A stretch of 62,585 nucleotides of DNA from Thermomonas hydrothermalis (GTDB lineage Bacteria; Pseudomonadota; Gammaproteobacteria; Xanthomonadales; Xanthomonadaceae): positions 1 to 62,585 of the forward strand of contig NZ_FQUK01000010.1 of assembly GCF_900129205.1 (NCBI RefSeq). Direction: 5' to 3'. The position numbers and the translations under genes were made by a program. Within the stretch, counting starts at the first letter, position 1, and each line of letters opens with the position of its first letter. This document shows positions 1 to 8,911 of the stretch, piece by piece. Below the pieces are notes generated by a model. It was not told the DNA's origin and did not search any database. It saw only the letters and a list, made by a program, of their open reading frames with translations.

Positions 1-289
1 GGGCACGACGGTGTCGGCTGACGCCCTTCAAGAAGCTCGGTGCCACCATCCGCGACCACCTCACCGGCATCCTGCGGCATTTCGACACCGGCCTGTCCAA
101 CGGCCAGGTCGAGGCCTTCAACGCCCAGATCCAGGCCGCCAAGGCCCGCGCCAAGGGCTATCGCACTGACGCCAACCTGATCGCCATCAGCTACCTGCTG
201 TGCGCCAAGCTCAGGCATCTACCCCGTCACCCTTGGCTCCATGCTCCCCATCAGACATGAACCGTTTCCACTGGAATCGCGATTGAGCC
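1..289 (+). mobile_element. Right end of an ISL3-family-like insertion sequence
   Basis: The window opens inside an insertion sequence. The 3' part of its transposase gene runs to 260, and the outer end is placed near 289. There the minus strand reads GGCTCAATCGCGATTCC, which has the GGCT start often seen at ISL3-family ends. Immediately beyond, the sequence is clean merT coding sequence, so the junction lies inside merT. The left end and the target duplication are outside the window, so the family call rests on the transposase alone. Confidence 0.7.
3..260 (+). CDS. ISL3-family transposase, C-terminal part (5' end outside window)
   Basis: The open frame enters from the left edge and ends at TGA 258-260, leaving about 85 residues. 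It contains TPFKKLGATIRDHLTGIL, then LSNGQVEAFNAQIQAAK, then AKGYRTDANLIAISYLL and CAKLRHLP. This is the characteristic C-terminal block of ISL3 transposases: the N-G-x-x-E-x-x-N segment carrying the last acidic catalytic residue, followed by the K-A-R-A-K-G-Y-R segment. No start codon is visible because the gene is cut by the window edge, so its integrity cannot be judged. The gene points toward merT on the opposite strand, and its last codons overlap the extended merT frame. Confidence 0.8.
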   Translation, partial: ARRCRLTPFKKLGATIRDHLTGILRHFDTGLSNGQVEAFNAQIQAAKARAKGYRTDANLIAISYLLCAKLRHLPRHPWLHAPHQT

Positions 290-611
290 GCGCAATCACG
301 ACCAGGCCGGTCACGATCCAGAACATCAGCTTGTAGGTGCTGCGCACCTGCGGAATGGCGCAGACCTCGCCCGGTTGGCAGGCGGCCGCTGGCCGGAAGA
401 TGCGTCGCCAGGCGAAGAAAAGGGCGATCAGCGCAACGCCGATAAAGAATGGCCGGTAGGGCTCCAGCACGGTCAGGTTACCGATCCAGGCGCCGCTAAA
501 GCCGAGTGCGACCAGCACCAGCGGCCCCAGGCAGCAGGTCGAGGCGAGGATGGCGGCCAGTCCGCCGACGGCAAGCGTGCCGCGCCCGGTGCGTGCTGGT
601 GGCTTCGTCAT
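219..611 (-). CDS. merT: Mercuric ion transporter MerT, 3' end replaced by IS sequence
   Basis: MerT is an inner-membrane protein that takes Hg(II) from periplasmic MerP and carries it into the cytoplasm. The N-terminal 107 or so residues match MerT closely: a first membrane helix with the vicinal cysteine pair in ASTCCLGPLVL, a second helix FFIGVALIALFFAW, the cytoplasmic loop cysteines in CQPGEVCAIPQ, and the start of a third helix. The normal ending (a hydrophobic G-F-P-Y-V-V-P-F-F-Y type tail) is missing. From about 293 downward the frame reads into the insertion sequence and adds 23 unrelated polar residues before TAG. The start is ATG 611 with AAGGAG at 618-623 rather than the upstream TTG. 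Neither merP nor merA follows in the window. Function is doubtful because the last helix is cut. Confidence 0.85.
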   Translation of the reverse strand: MTKPPARTGRGTLAVGGLAAILASTCCLGPLVLVALGFSGAWIGNLTVLEPYRPFFIGVALIALFFAWRRIFRPAAACQPGEVCAIPQVRSTYKLMFWIVTGLVVIARLNRDSSGNGSCLMGSMEPRVTG

Positions 612-640
612 CGGGTTCTCCTTCAATGGGGACTGCGCTA

Positions 641-671
641 ATGTTCAGTCCGGAGTCCAGTACGGAGTCAA
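641..671 (-). promoter_or_regulatory. mer promoter/operator between merT and merR
   Basis: On the minus strand, TTGACT (671-666) is separated by 19 bases from GAACAT (646-641). The long 19-base spacer is the hallmark of MerR-controlled promoters, and the spacer holds an imperfect dyad (ACTCCGTACT and ACTCCGGACT). It closely resembles the known mer operator, including the TTGACTCCGTAC block. MerR is expected to repress it and, on binding Hg(II), to activate it. merR starts only a few bases away on the other strand. Confidence 0.75.
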
Positions 672-674
672 GGC

Positions 675-1142
675 ATGCCGCAGGGAGCGTCAAACCTGAC
701 CATCGGCGCCCTGGCCCAGGCGGCTGGTGTGCATGTGGAAACCGTCCGCTTTTACCAGCGCAGAGGGCTGCTGCCGTTGCCCAAGCGTGCGTATGGCAGC
801 ATCCGCCGCTATGGGCATGACGCCCTGATGCGTTTGCGCTTCATCAAGTCAGCGCAACGGCTGGGGTTCAGCCTGGACGAAGTGGCTGGCCTGTTGCGGC
901 TGGAAGACGGCGATCACTGTGACGAGGTGCGCGAGCAGGCCGAGCATCGGCTTGCCGATGTGCGGTCGTGGTTGCGGGAGTTGCGCCGGATGGAAGCCGC
1001 CTTGCAGGCGCTGATTCGGGATTGCCGGCAACCGCATGCAGCGCGGCGCTGCCCGCTGATTGAGGCTTTGCAGGGAGACTTCCCGGTCGCCGCGGTGTCC
1101 AGCAAAGCCCGAAATCGGCTTCAGGAGAAGCACAATGGCTGA
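675..1142 (+). CDS. merR: Hg(II)-responsive transcriptional regulator MerR
   Basis: This is a MerR-type dimeric regulator of 155 residues that represses the adjacent merT promoter and activates it when mercury is bound. The winged helix-turn-helix lies at about residues 8-75 (TIGALAQAAGVHVETVRFYQ, then YGSIRRYG). A dimerisation coil follows, and the three mercury-binding cysteines fall exactly at the classical positions C82, C117 and C126, so it is a true mercury sensor rather than a Zn or Cu relative. The start is ATG 675 with a weak GGAG upstream, giving the expected N-terminal length. It diverges from merT and overlaps the next gene by 8 bases, which suggests co-translation. It looks intact although its target gene merT is damaged. 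Confidence 0.93.
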   Translation: MPQGASNLTIGALAQAAGVHVETVRFYQRRGLLPLPKRAYGSIRRYGHDALMRLRFIKSAQRLGFSLDEVAGLLRLEDGDHCDEVREQAEHRLADVRSWLRELRRMEAALQALIRDCRQPHAARRCPLIEALQGDFPVAAVSSKARNRLQEKHNG

Positions 1143-1437
1143 AGTATTCGACCGCCTGATCGTGCACAACCGCGTCTTTATTTGGATTGCCTTGGCCGCA
1201 GGCGCGCTGCTGCTCATTCCGCTGCTGGCCATGCAGTTCGACCTCGGGGTGCACTGGACGGTCGGTGACTTCCTTGTCATGGGGACGCTGCTTTTGACAG
1301 CGGGTTGGGCGTTCGTGCTGATGGCACGTCGGGTGTCGGCACGGCACCGCTGGAAGGTGGGGCTGGCCGTGCTCGCGGTGTTTCTTTACCTTTGGGCCGA
1401 GCTGGCGGTGGGCGTATTGACGTCGCTGGGCAGTTGA
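1135..1437 (+). CDS. Small membrane protein co-transcribed with merR
   Basis: A 100-residue protein whose function I do not recognise. It has three hydrophobic segments: about residues 12-29 (FIWIALAAGALLLIPLLA), 46-62 and 77-96. Short polar loops separate them, and the loop after the second is basic (RRVSARHRWK), so a three-span inner-membrane protein is likely. The start is ATG 1135 with a good AGGAGAAG Shine-Dalgarno at 1123-1130, inside the 3' end of merR. The 8-base overlap implies translational coupling to merR. It has none of the cysteine pairs expected of MerT, MerC, MerE or MerF, so a role in mercury transport is not supported by the sequence. Its placement behind merR may simply reflect local rearrangement. 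Confidence 0.7.
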   Translation: MAEVFDRLIVHNRVFIWIALAAGALLLIPLLAMQFDLGVHWTVGDFLVMGTLLLTAGWAFVLMARRVSARHRWKVGLAVLAVFLYLWAELAVGVLTSLGS

Positions 1438-1476
1438 TTGCGCCCGATGTTGTCTTTGTCTTTTGCGTAAACCGAT

Positions 1477-1743
1477 TTAGGTCTTGCGGTAAGGCACGCG
1501 CCGCACCCGGCGGCGGTAGTCGCGCAGGTTGTCGCCGCGGATGCGGGACTCACGGGTGCCTCGGATTTCATCCACCTTGATGTCGTGTTCAGCGCCTGTC
1601 AGCGACAGACGCCGAACCTCGGTTTCGCGCTCGAACGCATGCGATTTGTCGGTGTTGCGGTAATAGCGGTACATCGCCCAGTAAAAGCCGGCTGCGCCGG
1701 CCGGGCCGAGGAGAAGCAGCCAGCCGCTGTGATCACCGCTCAT
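1477..1743 (-). CDS. Small single-span membrane protein downstream of the zinc-ribbon gene
   Basis: An 88-residue protein not assigned to a family. One hydrophobic segment near the N terminus (about residues 8-24, WLLLLGPAGAAGFYWAMY) is followed by a strongly charged cytoplasmic tail rich in Arg, Lys, Glu and Asp. The ATG at 1743 overlaps the stop of the zinc-ribbon gene by four bases, so it is the last gene of a three-gene operon with that gene and the SPFH gene. It probably belongs to the same membrane-associated complex, but this is inferred from position only. Confidence 0.65.
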   Translation of the reverse strand: MSGDHSGWLLLLGPAGAAGFYWAMYRYYRNTDKSHAFERETEVRRLSLTGAEHDIKVDEIRGTRESRIRGDNLRDYRRRVRRVPYRKT

Positions 1744-3038
1744 GTGGAATTCCCCAACAGCCAGATCACGATGGTCTCCAGTACGGTGCCGACGGTGAGT
1801 GCGGCCAGCAACAGCTTCCAGTGCTGCACTGGCACGCTCCCCATGGTCTCGCCGGTGCGGCCGTTGACGGCGATGTAATGCAGCATTCCGCCGTTGGGGC
1901 CGGGCTGGTGATAGGAATACAGCCAGACCGGCATGGCCATCGACACCCAGCGGCTGCCATGCAGGTCAAGGCCTTCCTCTTCCCAGCGGACGCCGCGGTC
2001 GTAGCGGCGCACCGAATCTTCCACCTGGGCGCGGGCGATCGACAGCAGCTGATCTTCCAGCGCGGGCTGCAGGTCGGTGACGTTGAGATCGCGTTTCTCC
2101 GTGCTGTAGCCGACCAGATAGGACGCGTTCCACTTGACGGCGTTCTTGGTATCGAATGGCAGGATGGCGTTGATGATGTTCTGGGTGTTGACCCGGGTGT
2201 CGAGATTGCGGCGGGTTCGCGAGGACTCCAGCGGCAGGTCATCGACGGTGAAGTCCAGCGCCCGTTCCAGCTGGTATACGTCGGCGTCGTAGTAGGTCTT
2301 GCGGTCGTTGCCGGAACCGACGGTGTAGCGGCGGGTCTGGATTTCGCCGAAGCCTGCCAGTGCGGCGCTGGCATTGGCGTCCACGATCATGTAGGGCAGA
2401 TACACCCCCACCACATTTTCCGGTGTGAACTGTTCGAGAAAGTCTTTCAGGGCAAACAGGCGCCGCTTGTCCACGAACTGGCGGATACGGGCGATGGCGT
2501 CTTCCTTGCGGATGCGGAAGGGCAACACGGCGTCGGGGACGGCGCCGTTTTCGATCTGCTCGTTGACGCCGAACACATGCCGGCACCAGTGACAGCGTGC
2601 GGTCATGCTGGTCTGGGTGTTGATGGTCACCTCGGCACCGCAGCCGGCGCATTTGAAGCTGCGCAGATCGCTGGTGCCAGCATCGATTTCACGGGCGCCG
2701 GCAGTCGTGACGGTGCCGCGCAGGTGTTCGATGCCGTCACCCAGCCCCAGCGCTTCTTCCACCCGTTCACCCTGCCAGGTATGCCGGCAGAACAGGCAGA
2801 TCAGCATGTCACTGCCAGGCTTCTGGCGGATGTCGCTGGCGCCGCACTTCGGGCAGCGGTTCAGGCCATCTTTCACCGTGGCATCTGCGTGATCCGGAAT
2901 GGCCGGAGCAGGTTCGCTTGAGACATCACCGGACACACCGGGCAGGCGGTCTGGCGCCGGCCCATCCGGGATGGGGGGCACATCGCGGGGCGAGCCCGGG
3001 CCGGTAGGTGGCGAGGGGGGCAAAGGATGGCCGGTCAT
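1740..3038 (-). CDS. Zinc-ribbon protein with C-terminal membrane anchor, partner of the SPFH protein
   Basis: A 432-residue protein of a conserved bacterial family with two zinc ribbons, often annotated as TFIIB-type zinc-ribbon protein. The first 55 residues are a proline-rich low-complexity stretch. Ribbon one (RCPKCGA and LICLFCRHTW) lies at about residues 61-90, and ribbon two (KCAGCGAE and RCHWCRHVFG) at about 128-155. A long soluble domain follows, and one hydrophobic helix lies near the C terminus (WKLLLAALTVGTVLETIVIW), so the protein is probably tail-anchored with its bulk in the cytoplasm. It lies 12 bases after the SPFH gene and overlaps the next gene by 4 bases. Family members typically sit beside an SPFH/band-7 gene, as here. 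The biochemical role is not established. Confidence 0.75.
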   Translation of the reverse strand: MTGHPLPPSPPTGPGSPRDVPPIPDGPAPDRLPGVSGDVSSEPAPAIPDHADATVKDGLNRCPKCGASDIRQKPGSDMLICLFCRHTWQGERVEEALGLGDGIEHLRGTVTTAGAREIDAGTSDLRSFKCAGCGAEVTINTQTSMTARCHWCRHVFGVNEQIENGAVPDAVLPFRIRKEDAIARIRQFVDKRRLFALKDFLEQFTPENVVGVYLPYMIVDANASAALAGFGEIQTRRYTVGSGNDRKTYYDADVYQLERALDFTVDDLPLESSRTRRNLDTRVNTQNIINAILPFDTKNAVKWNASYLVGYSTEKRDLNVTDLQPALEDQLLSIARAQVEDSVRRYDRGVRWEEEGLDLHGSRWVSMAMPVWLYSYHQPGPNGGMLHYIAVNGRTGETMGSVPVQHWKLLLAALTVGTVLETIVIWLLGNST

Positions 3039-3050
3039 GGCCGCAGCGCG

Positions 3051-4193
3051 TTACAGGCCCAGGGTTTTGGCTTTCAGCGTGTCGTAGTCGGCCTGGGTGA
3101 TCAGGCCCATGTCCAGCATCTCCTTGGCTTTCTTGAGCTTGGCCACGGGATCTTCGGCCGCTGGTGCCGTGGGCTGCTGCAAGGCGCCAAGCCCACCCAG
3201 CATGCCCGAGGCCATGCCCAGCCCCATGATCCCGGCGGCGCCGCCATGTTCACCGGCTGCCTGCATGCCCTGGGCAACGCTGGCCTGAAGGTTGGCATTG
3301 CCGCGGGCACCGGACAGGGCATCGGCGCGCTGGACGGTTTTCAGAAGCTCGCGGGTGTTGGCGTCGTATTCGATCGACAGGATGGCGGTCTTGACGATTT
3401 CCAGGCCGCGCTGTGAGCGCCACTGGTATGCCGCTTCCACCGCCTCCGACAGGCTCTGCGCAAAGCCCACCGAGTCCTGCTGGATGCGGGTGATGCGGTT
3501 GCCCTTGGCCGGGTCGTTGGTATAGCGCGAGAACGCCGGCGCCAGCGATGCCACCACTTCATTGAACAGCTGTTCGGCGGCCGGGTTGTCCAGATCCGTG
3601 AAGTCGAACACTCGGCCCGGCTGGAGGTAGCTGGCCGGGACGAAGTTTTTCACGAACAGGATCGGGTCAACGATCCGCAGCGTGTAGGTGCCACGGGTGA
3701 TCGCGCCGACCTGGGTATTGAGGAAAGCATCGTCCCAGTAGATCTCCGACTGGGTGCCGAACCGGTTGTCCGGCAGTTCCTTGAGCGACACGAAGAAGGC
3801 CAGCTGCTGGGTGCCCGGTTGTCCACCGAACTTGAAGCGTTCCCAGCTTTGCATCACCAGCGGGTCGAGCAGGCCGTCGCCGGCAAAGACCGACTTCGAC
3901 TGCAAGGCATCCGAGCGCCATTCATAGCCGCCCGGCTCGGCGACCAGGGCGGTGATCTTGCCGTCTTGCATCAGCAACAGGCCATAGCCTTCCGGCACCA
4001 CGATCTTCGAGCCGTTGCTGATGATGTTGCTGGAGCCGTGCAGATTGGAACCGCGGCCGGCATTGCTGCCACGCGGAACCGCGGCAAACAGCGCCGCGGT
4101 GGGCGGGAGCCGGTCGGGAATGGTGTAGAAATCCTGCCACTGGTCGGCCAGTGCTCCGCCGACTGCGCCGCGAACTGCCTGAATCAAACCCAT
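3051..4193 (-). CDS. SPFH/band-7 domain protein with C-terminal SHOCT motif
   Basis: A 380-residue member of the SPFH family often labelled virion-core-protein-like, related to Bacillus YdjI. The N terminus ([19 protein letters not shown]) is amphipathic rather than a classical signal. The band-7 domain spans about residues 65-275 ([20 protein letters not shown] lies within it). A Gly/Ala/Met-rich linker follows, and then a short SHOCT helix pair at the end ([20 protein letters not shown]) that probably mediates oligomerisation. Such proteins form membrane-associated scaffolds. It is the first gene of an operon with the zinc-ribbon protein and a small membrane protein. ATG 4193 gives the family's usual N terminus. 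Confidence 0.82.
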   Translation of the reverse strand: MGLIQAVRGAVGGALADQWQDFYTIPDRLPPTAALFAAVPRGSNAGRGSNLHGSSNIISNGSKIVVPEGYGLLLMQDGKITALVAEPGGYEWRSDALQSKSVFAGDGLLDPLVMQSWERFKFGGQPGTQQLAFFVSLKELPDNRFGTQSEIYWDDAFLNTQVGAITRGTYTLRIVDPILFVKNFVPASYLQPGRVFDFTDLDNPAAEQLFNEVVASLAPAFSRYTNDPAKGNRITRIQQDSVGFAQSLSEAVEAAYQWRSQRGLEIVKTAILSIEYDANTRELLKTVQRADALSGARGNANLQASVAQGMQAAGEHGGAAGIMGLGMASGMLGGLGALQQPTAPAAEDPVAKLKKAKEMLDMGLITQADYDTLKAKTLGL

Positions 4194-4340
4194 GGTGGTC
4201 TCCCTGACTGGCCGGGCCGGATGCCGGCATGACTGTGTGCAGGGACTATACCGCCTTGCCGCGCGTCAGACAGATGACGAATGTCATCGGCCGAATGTCT
4301 ATGATGCCCACGCGCGTGCCGGCCGCAGACCAGGGCGGGG

Positions 4341-5034
<694 letters not shown>

Positions 5035-5042
<8 letters not shown>

Positions 5043-6237
5043 GGCGGATGGCCTCCACCGGATCCAGGCGCGCAGCGCGTGAGGCGGGCACGGCCGCGGC
5101 CACCACGCCCGCCAGCGTGGCCAGCACCATGGCGGCCGGGATCAGGGCCGGTGGGAGCGGGATATAGAACAGCTTCGGCCCGAAGGTGTTGAATGCGGCA
5201 ACCAGGCCAAGCCCGGCCAGCGCCCCGAACAGTGAGCCGATCAGGCCCAGCACGGCGCCTTGCACCAGAAACACCCGCAGCATCTGCCGGCGGCGGGCGC
5301 CCATGGCGCGCAGAATGCCGATCTCGCGGGTACGCTGGGTGACGCTGACCGCCAGCACACTGGCGATCCCCAGCGCCACCGACAGTGCCACGAAGAGGCT
5401 GATCATCCGGGTGGACATGCTTTGCGAGCTGAGCGCGTTCATCAGCTGGGCGTTGGTTTCCATCCAGCTCTCCGCCTTCAGCCCGGTCAGGCCACGGAGA
5501 CGGGCCGCGGTGCGGTTGGCGGAGAACAGCTCGCGCACGGTGACATCGATGACGGTGACCCCGCCGGGCAGCCCCAGCAGGGATTGCGCCTGCTTGAGGT
5601 CGAGATAGACATAGCGGGCATCCAGATCGCGCACGCCCAGTTCGAAAATCCCGGCGACGTTGACCACCGCCTCGCGGCCGTCACCGGCGTCCAGACGCAG
5701 TTTGCCGCCCGGCCGCAGCCCTAGCTCGCGGGCCAGCTCGCTGCCGATCAGGGCATTGCCAGAGGCCACGTCCAGCCGGCCTGCCACCAGATTGCGATCA
5801 AGCGGGATGATGCGTTGGTAGCGTGGCAGATCCACACCGATCAGGGCCACCGATTTGACCGCCTGACCCCGGCGTGCCAACGCCGGGCCGGAGACGATGG
5901 GGGAGACCGCGACGATGTCGGGGGTGTGATCCAGCACCGCCAACACCTGTGGCCAGTTGAGGATGGTGCGCAACACCTGGGCGCGGCGGTCTTCCAGGAT
6001 CAGGTGCAGCGTGCCCGGCGGCGCTGGGGCAATCCGGTTTTCCTGGTCCGGGGCGCTGATCCGGATATGCGCCTGGGTGCCCAGCGTGCGCTGGATGACG
6101 TTGGCCTGCAGCCCGGAAATCAGCGCGGTGACGAACACGATCACGGCGACGCCGACGGTGATGCCAAACAGGATCAGCAGCGTCTGTGCGCGTCCCTGAC
6201 GCAGAAACCGCAGCGCGATGACAGTCTCGGTCCACAT
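5035..6237 (-). CDS. FtsX-like ABC transporter permease
   Basis: A 400-residue inner-membrane permease of the MacB/FtsX fold. One membrane helix near the N terminus ([20 protein letters not shown]) is followed by a large periplasmic domain (about residues 40-270). Three C-terminal helices follow (for example [20 protein letters not shown]), interrupted by the conserved cytoplasmic element [14 protein letters not shown]. It is the translocation partner of the ATPase encoded next and the adaptor encoded before. Five bases separate it from the adaptor stop, and it overlaps the ATPase start by 8 bases, so the three are one operon. Confidence 0.87.
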
Positions 6238-6241
6238 CGCC

Positions 6242-7486
6242 TTAGTTGAACTTCACCGGCAGTTCGCGACGCGTGGACGCGTTGTCGGAAGGTGACTGTT
6301 GCGGCTCCACCCGCACGCGCGCACCCGCGTTCGGCAGGGTGTCAGGCGGCAGCGCCGCCACGGCCAGGACGTGTTCACCAGCGCGCAGACCGGAGGTGAT
6401 CTCGCTCATCGCCGTCCCGCGCAATCCCAAGGTCACGGTGACCGGCTGCACCCGGCCATCCCGCACCACCAGCACACGCGCCCGGTCGCTGCCGTTCTCA
6501 ACTGGAAGCAGCGCATCGTTGGGAATCACCAGCGCCTGTGAACGCTCCCCGGTGCGCACGGTGACGGTCACCGTCATGTCCTGGCGCAGAAAATCGACCG
6601 CCGGTGTGATCCGCAGGCGCACATCGACACTGCCACGGGCGGGGTCCACCACCGGTGCGATGCGATCGACGATGGCCTGGAACGGACGGGTCGGGAAGGC
6701 GTCGGCGATACAGGTGGCCGTCTGGCCGGGTTTGATCGGGGCGATGAGCTTCTCGTCCACCGGCAGCAGGATTTCGTCGGGGGCATCCGCCGCGATCTCC
6801 AGCAGCACCATGCCGGGGCGCACCGTATCGCCGGGTTCGACACGGCGGGTGAGCACCGTGCCGGCGATCGGGGCGCGGATCACCGCACGTGCCAGGGCGG
6901 CCTCGGCGGCCTCCAGTTCTTTGCGCGCCTGTGCCTCACGGGCGCCGTCATCGGCCAGCGTGCGGGCAGTGAGCCGCGCCTGCTCCACGGCAGTACGGGC
7001 CGCGATGACCGCCTGTTCGGCCTGCTCGACGCTTTCCCGGGCGATGAGTTGACGGGTGGAGAGGTCACGCCGGCGCTGGAGCTCGCGCTCGGCCTGCGCC
7101 AGTTGCGCCTCGGTCTGGCGAAGTCGGGCCAGCGCGTTCGGTCGCTCGGCCTGCTGCAGGGCCGCAAGTGCGGCGCGGGCCTGGTCGCGTCGCGCCTTGA
7201 GGTCGTCGGCCCGCAACACGATCAGCACATCACCAGCGGCGACGTGATCGCCCTCGCGCACCCGGCGTTCCTGAACCAGGCCAGTGATCTCCGGGCTGAT
7301 CTGAACCCGCGAAGGTGCCGCCACTCGACCGGTGGCCACCACGCTTTGTATCAGCGGGCCGGACTGCACCTGATAGCCGGGCAGCACTGGGCCGCGTAGC
7401 TTCGGCAGACCCCAGAGGGCCAGAAGTCCGGCAGCGAGCACCGCGGTGAAGCGCCAACGATTGCGAAAAAACTGGAGTCTGGCCAT
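6242..7486 (-). CDS. HlyD/MacA-type periplasmic adaptor of the ABC exporter
   Basis: A membrane-fusion protein of 414 residues that links the inner-membrane permease to the outer side. A short N-terminal anchor (FTAVLAAGLLALWGLPKL) is followed by a half-lipoyl motif (GPLIQSVVATGRVAAPSRV), a long alpha-helical hairpin rich in Ala, Glu, Arg and Gln at about residues 95-190, the second half-lipoyl piece (RAPIAGTVLTRRVEPGDTV) and beta-barrel domains. I place the start at ATG 7486, directly before the anchor. The frame stays open far upstream, but that extension is antisense to tsaC. It is the first gene of the exporter operon. Confidence 0.82.
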   Translation of the reverse strand: MARLQFFRNRWRFTAVLAAGLLALWGLPKLRGPVLPGYQVQSGPLIQSVVATGRVAAPSRVQISPEITGLVQERRVREGDHVAAGDVLIVLRADDLKARRDQARAALAALQQAERPNALARLRQTEAQLAQAERELQRRRDLSTRQLIARESVEQAEQAVIAARTAVEQARLTARTLADDGAREAQARKELEAAEAALARAVIRAPIAGTVLTRRVEPGDTVRPGMVLLEIAADAPDEILLPVDEKLIAPIKPGQTATCIADAFPTRPFQAIVDRIAPVVDPARGSVDVRLRITPAVDFLRQDMTVTVTVRTGERSQALVIPNDALLPVENGSDRARVLVVRDGRVQPVTVTLGLRGTAMSEITSGLRAGEHVLAVAALPPDTLPNAGARVRVEPQQSPSDNASTRRELPVKFN

Positions 7487-7616
7487 GTCGGGCAGCGTGA
7501 GGTGGCGGAAGGATTCTTGCCCATGACAGCAAACGCTGTCGATGTATCTCGGCAGGCAGACCTGCCGGTGTGCCCTTACGGCGCTGGGTATGGCCTGGAT
7601 TTCTGGGCGCGTGGGG

Positions 7617-8612
7617 TCAATCCGTCGGCACGCTGCCCTGGCCGGCGGCACGCAGCAGACGGTCGCGCAGGGCGTCGGCGGGGCCGTCGCCTTCCGGCAG
7701 TTCCGCCACCACCACATCGACACCCAGGATGTCGGCTTCCCGCAGCAGGCCATACAGCCGCTGCATGCGGGCATCAAGCGTCTCGCCTGCGGCCAGCCAG
7801 ACCAGCGCAGGGTGGGGCTGGGCGGGCGCTGCGGCCGAGAGTTGCGCAACCCGCAGGCCGGCCATCAGATGGTGTGCAACCCGTTCGGGCAGGGCATGGG
7901 TGGCGACACATTCCACCTGCGCACGCGGACTGTAGTGGCGCTTCATCAGGCCGGGCGCACGGGTGCCGGCGGCGGGTTGCAGGCTGACCTCGCGCTGCAG
8001 GCAGTCGGCGATCTGGGCGGCGCTGATCGCACCCGGGCGCAGGATGCGCAGCCTGTCATGACTCAAATCGACGATGGTGGATTCGATGCCGACCGTGCAG
8101 GGGCCGCCATCCAGCACCAGCGGCAGGGCATCCCCGAACTCCTCACGCACATGGGCGGCGGTGGTCGGGCTGACCCGCAGATGGCGGTTGGCCGATGGCG
8201 CGGCGACCCCGCGCCCGAGGCGGCGCAGCAGCGCCAGTGCCACCGGATGCGCCGGCATCCGCAGCGCCACCGTATCCAGCCCGCCGGTGACCACGCGGGG
8301 CACGTCGGGGCGTGCCGGCAGCACCATGGTCAGGGGGCCGGGCCAGAACGTGCGCGCCAGCGTCAGCGCGGCGGGCGGTACCTCGGTTGCCCATTCCCGC
8401 AGCTCGTCCACGGTGCCGATGTGCACGATCAGCGGATGATCGGCCGGGCGCTGTTTGAGTGCGAAGATCGCGCGCACCGCGTCCGGGTTACGGGCGTCGG
8501 CGGCCAGCCCATAGACGGTTTCGGTGGGTAGGCCGACCAGGCGGCCCTGCATGAGCAGGGTCGCGGCGGTGTCCAGTTCGGAGGGGAGCGGGTGGGGTGG
8601 GAGAGGTTCCAT
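7617..8612 (-). CDS. tsaC: Threonylcarbamoyl-AMP synthase, Sua5/TsaC family
   Basis: It makes L-threonylcarbamoyladenylate from threonine, bicarbonate and ATP, the first step of the t6A modification of ANN-decoding tRNAs. At 331 residues it is longer than the single-domain E. coli TsaC (about 190), and it has the C-terminal extension typical of Sua5. The YrdC domain occupies about residues 10-200, with GLPTETVYGLAADA near the start, KQRPADHPL, then APSANRHLRVSPT and the STIVDLS strand. The start is ATG 8612. It stands alone between the exporter operon and two small basic proteins. Confidence 0.9.
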   Translation of the reverse strand: MEPLPPHPLPSELDTAATLLMQGRLVGLPTETVYGLAADARNPDAVRAIFALKQRPADHPLIVHIGTVDELREWATEVPPAALTLARTFWPGPLTMVLPARPDVPRVVTGGLDTVALRMPAHPVALALLRRLGRGVAAPSANRHLRVSPTTAAHVREEFGDALPLVLDGGPCTVGIESTIVDLSHDRLRILRPGAISAAQIADCLQREVSLQPAAGTRAPGLMKRHYSPRAQVECVATHALPERVAHHLMAGLRVAQLSAAAPAQPHPALVWLAAGETLDARMQRLYGLLREADILGVDVVVAELPEGDGPADALRDRLLRAAGQGSVPTD

Positions 8613-8707
8613 ACGCCAATCCTGCCATCACGCATCGGGACGTGTCCGGATGCTGCAAGCGCAGTCTGAATGAGGGGCGCAATGGTAGAGGTCGAGCCGG
8701 GTGTTGA

Positions 8708-8896
8708 TCACCTGTGCTTGCGCAGGTGTACCCGAGGGGAGTCGAGGGCAGGTGCGGCAGGCGCGCTGGTTGAGTCGGTCTGGCTGACGGTGGATGTGGC
8801 ACGGGCTTCGCGCTTACGTGCGTCCTTCTCGTCCTGTTTCTTTTTCTTGGCCAGTTCGCGCTGACGCTTTTCGAATGCGTAGTTGGGTTTTTGCAC
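8708..8896 (-). CDS. Small highly basic conserved hypothetical protein
   Basis: A 62-residue protein starting at GTG 8896 with AGGAG seven bases upstream. The N-terminal half is a lysine/arginine/glutamate-rich helix (KPNYAFEKRQRELAKKKKQ) and the rest is low-complexity Ala/Ser/Pro. Similar very short basic proteins beginning with a KPNYxFEKRQ-like motif occur in Xanthomonadales, as I recall, without an assigned role. The charge pattern suggests nucleic-acid or ribosome binding, but that is inference. It lies 15 bases after the next small gene and is probably co-transcribed with it. Confidence 0.65.
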   Translation of the reverse strand: MQKPNYAFEKRQRELAKKKKQDEKDARKREARATSTVSQTDSTSAPAAPALDSPRVHLRKHR

Positions 8897-8911
8897 GCCA
8901 GGGCTCCTGGG

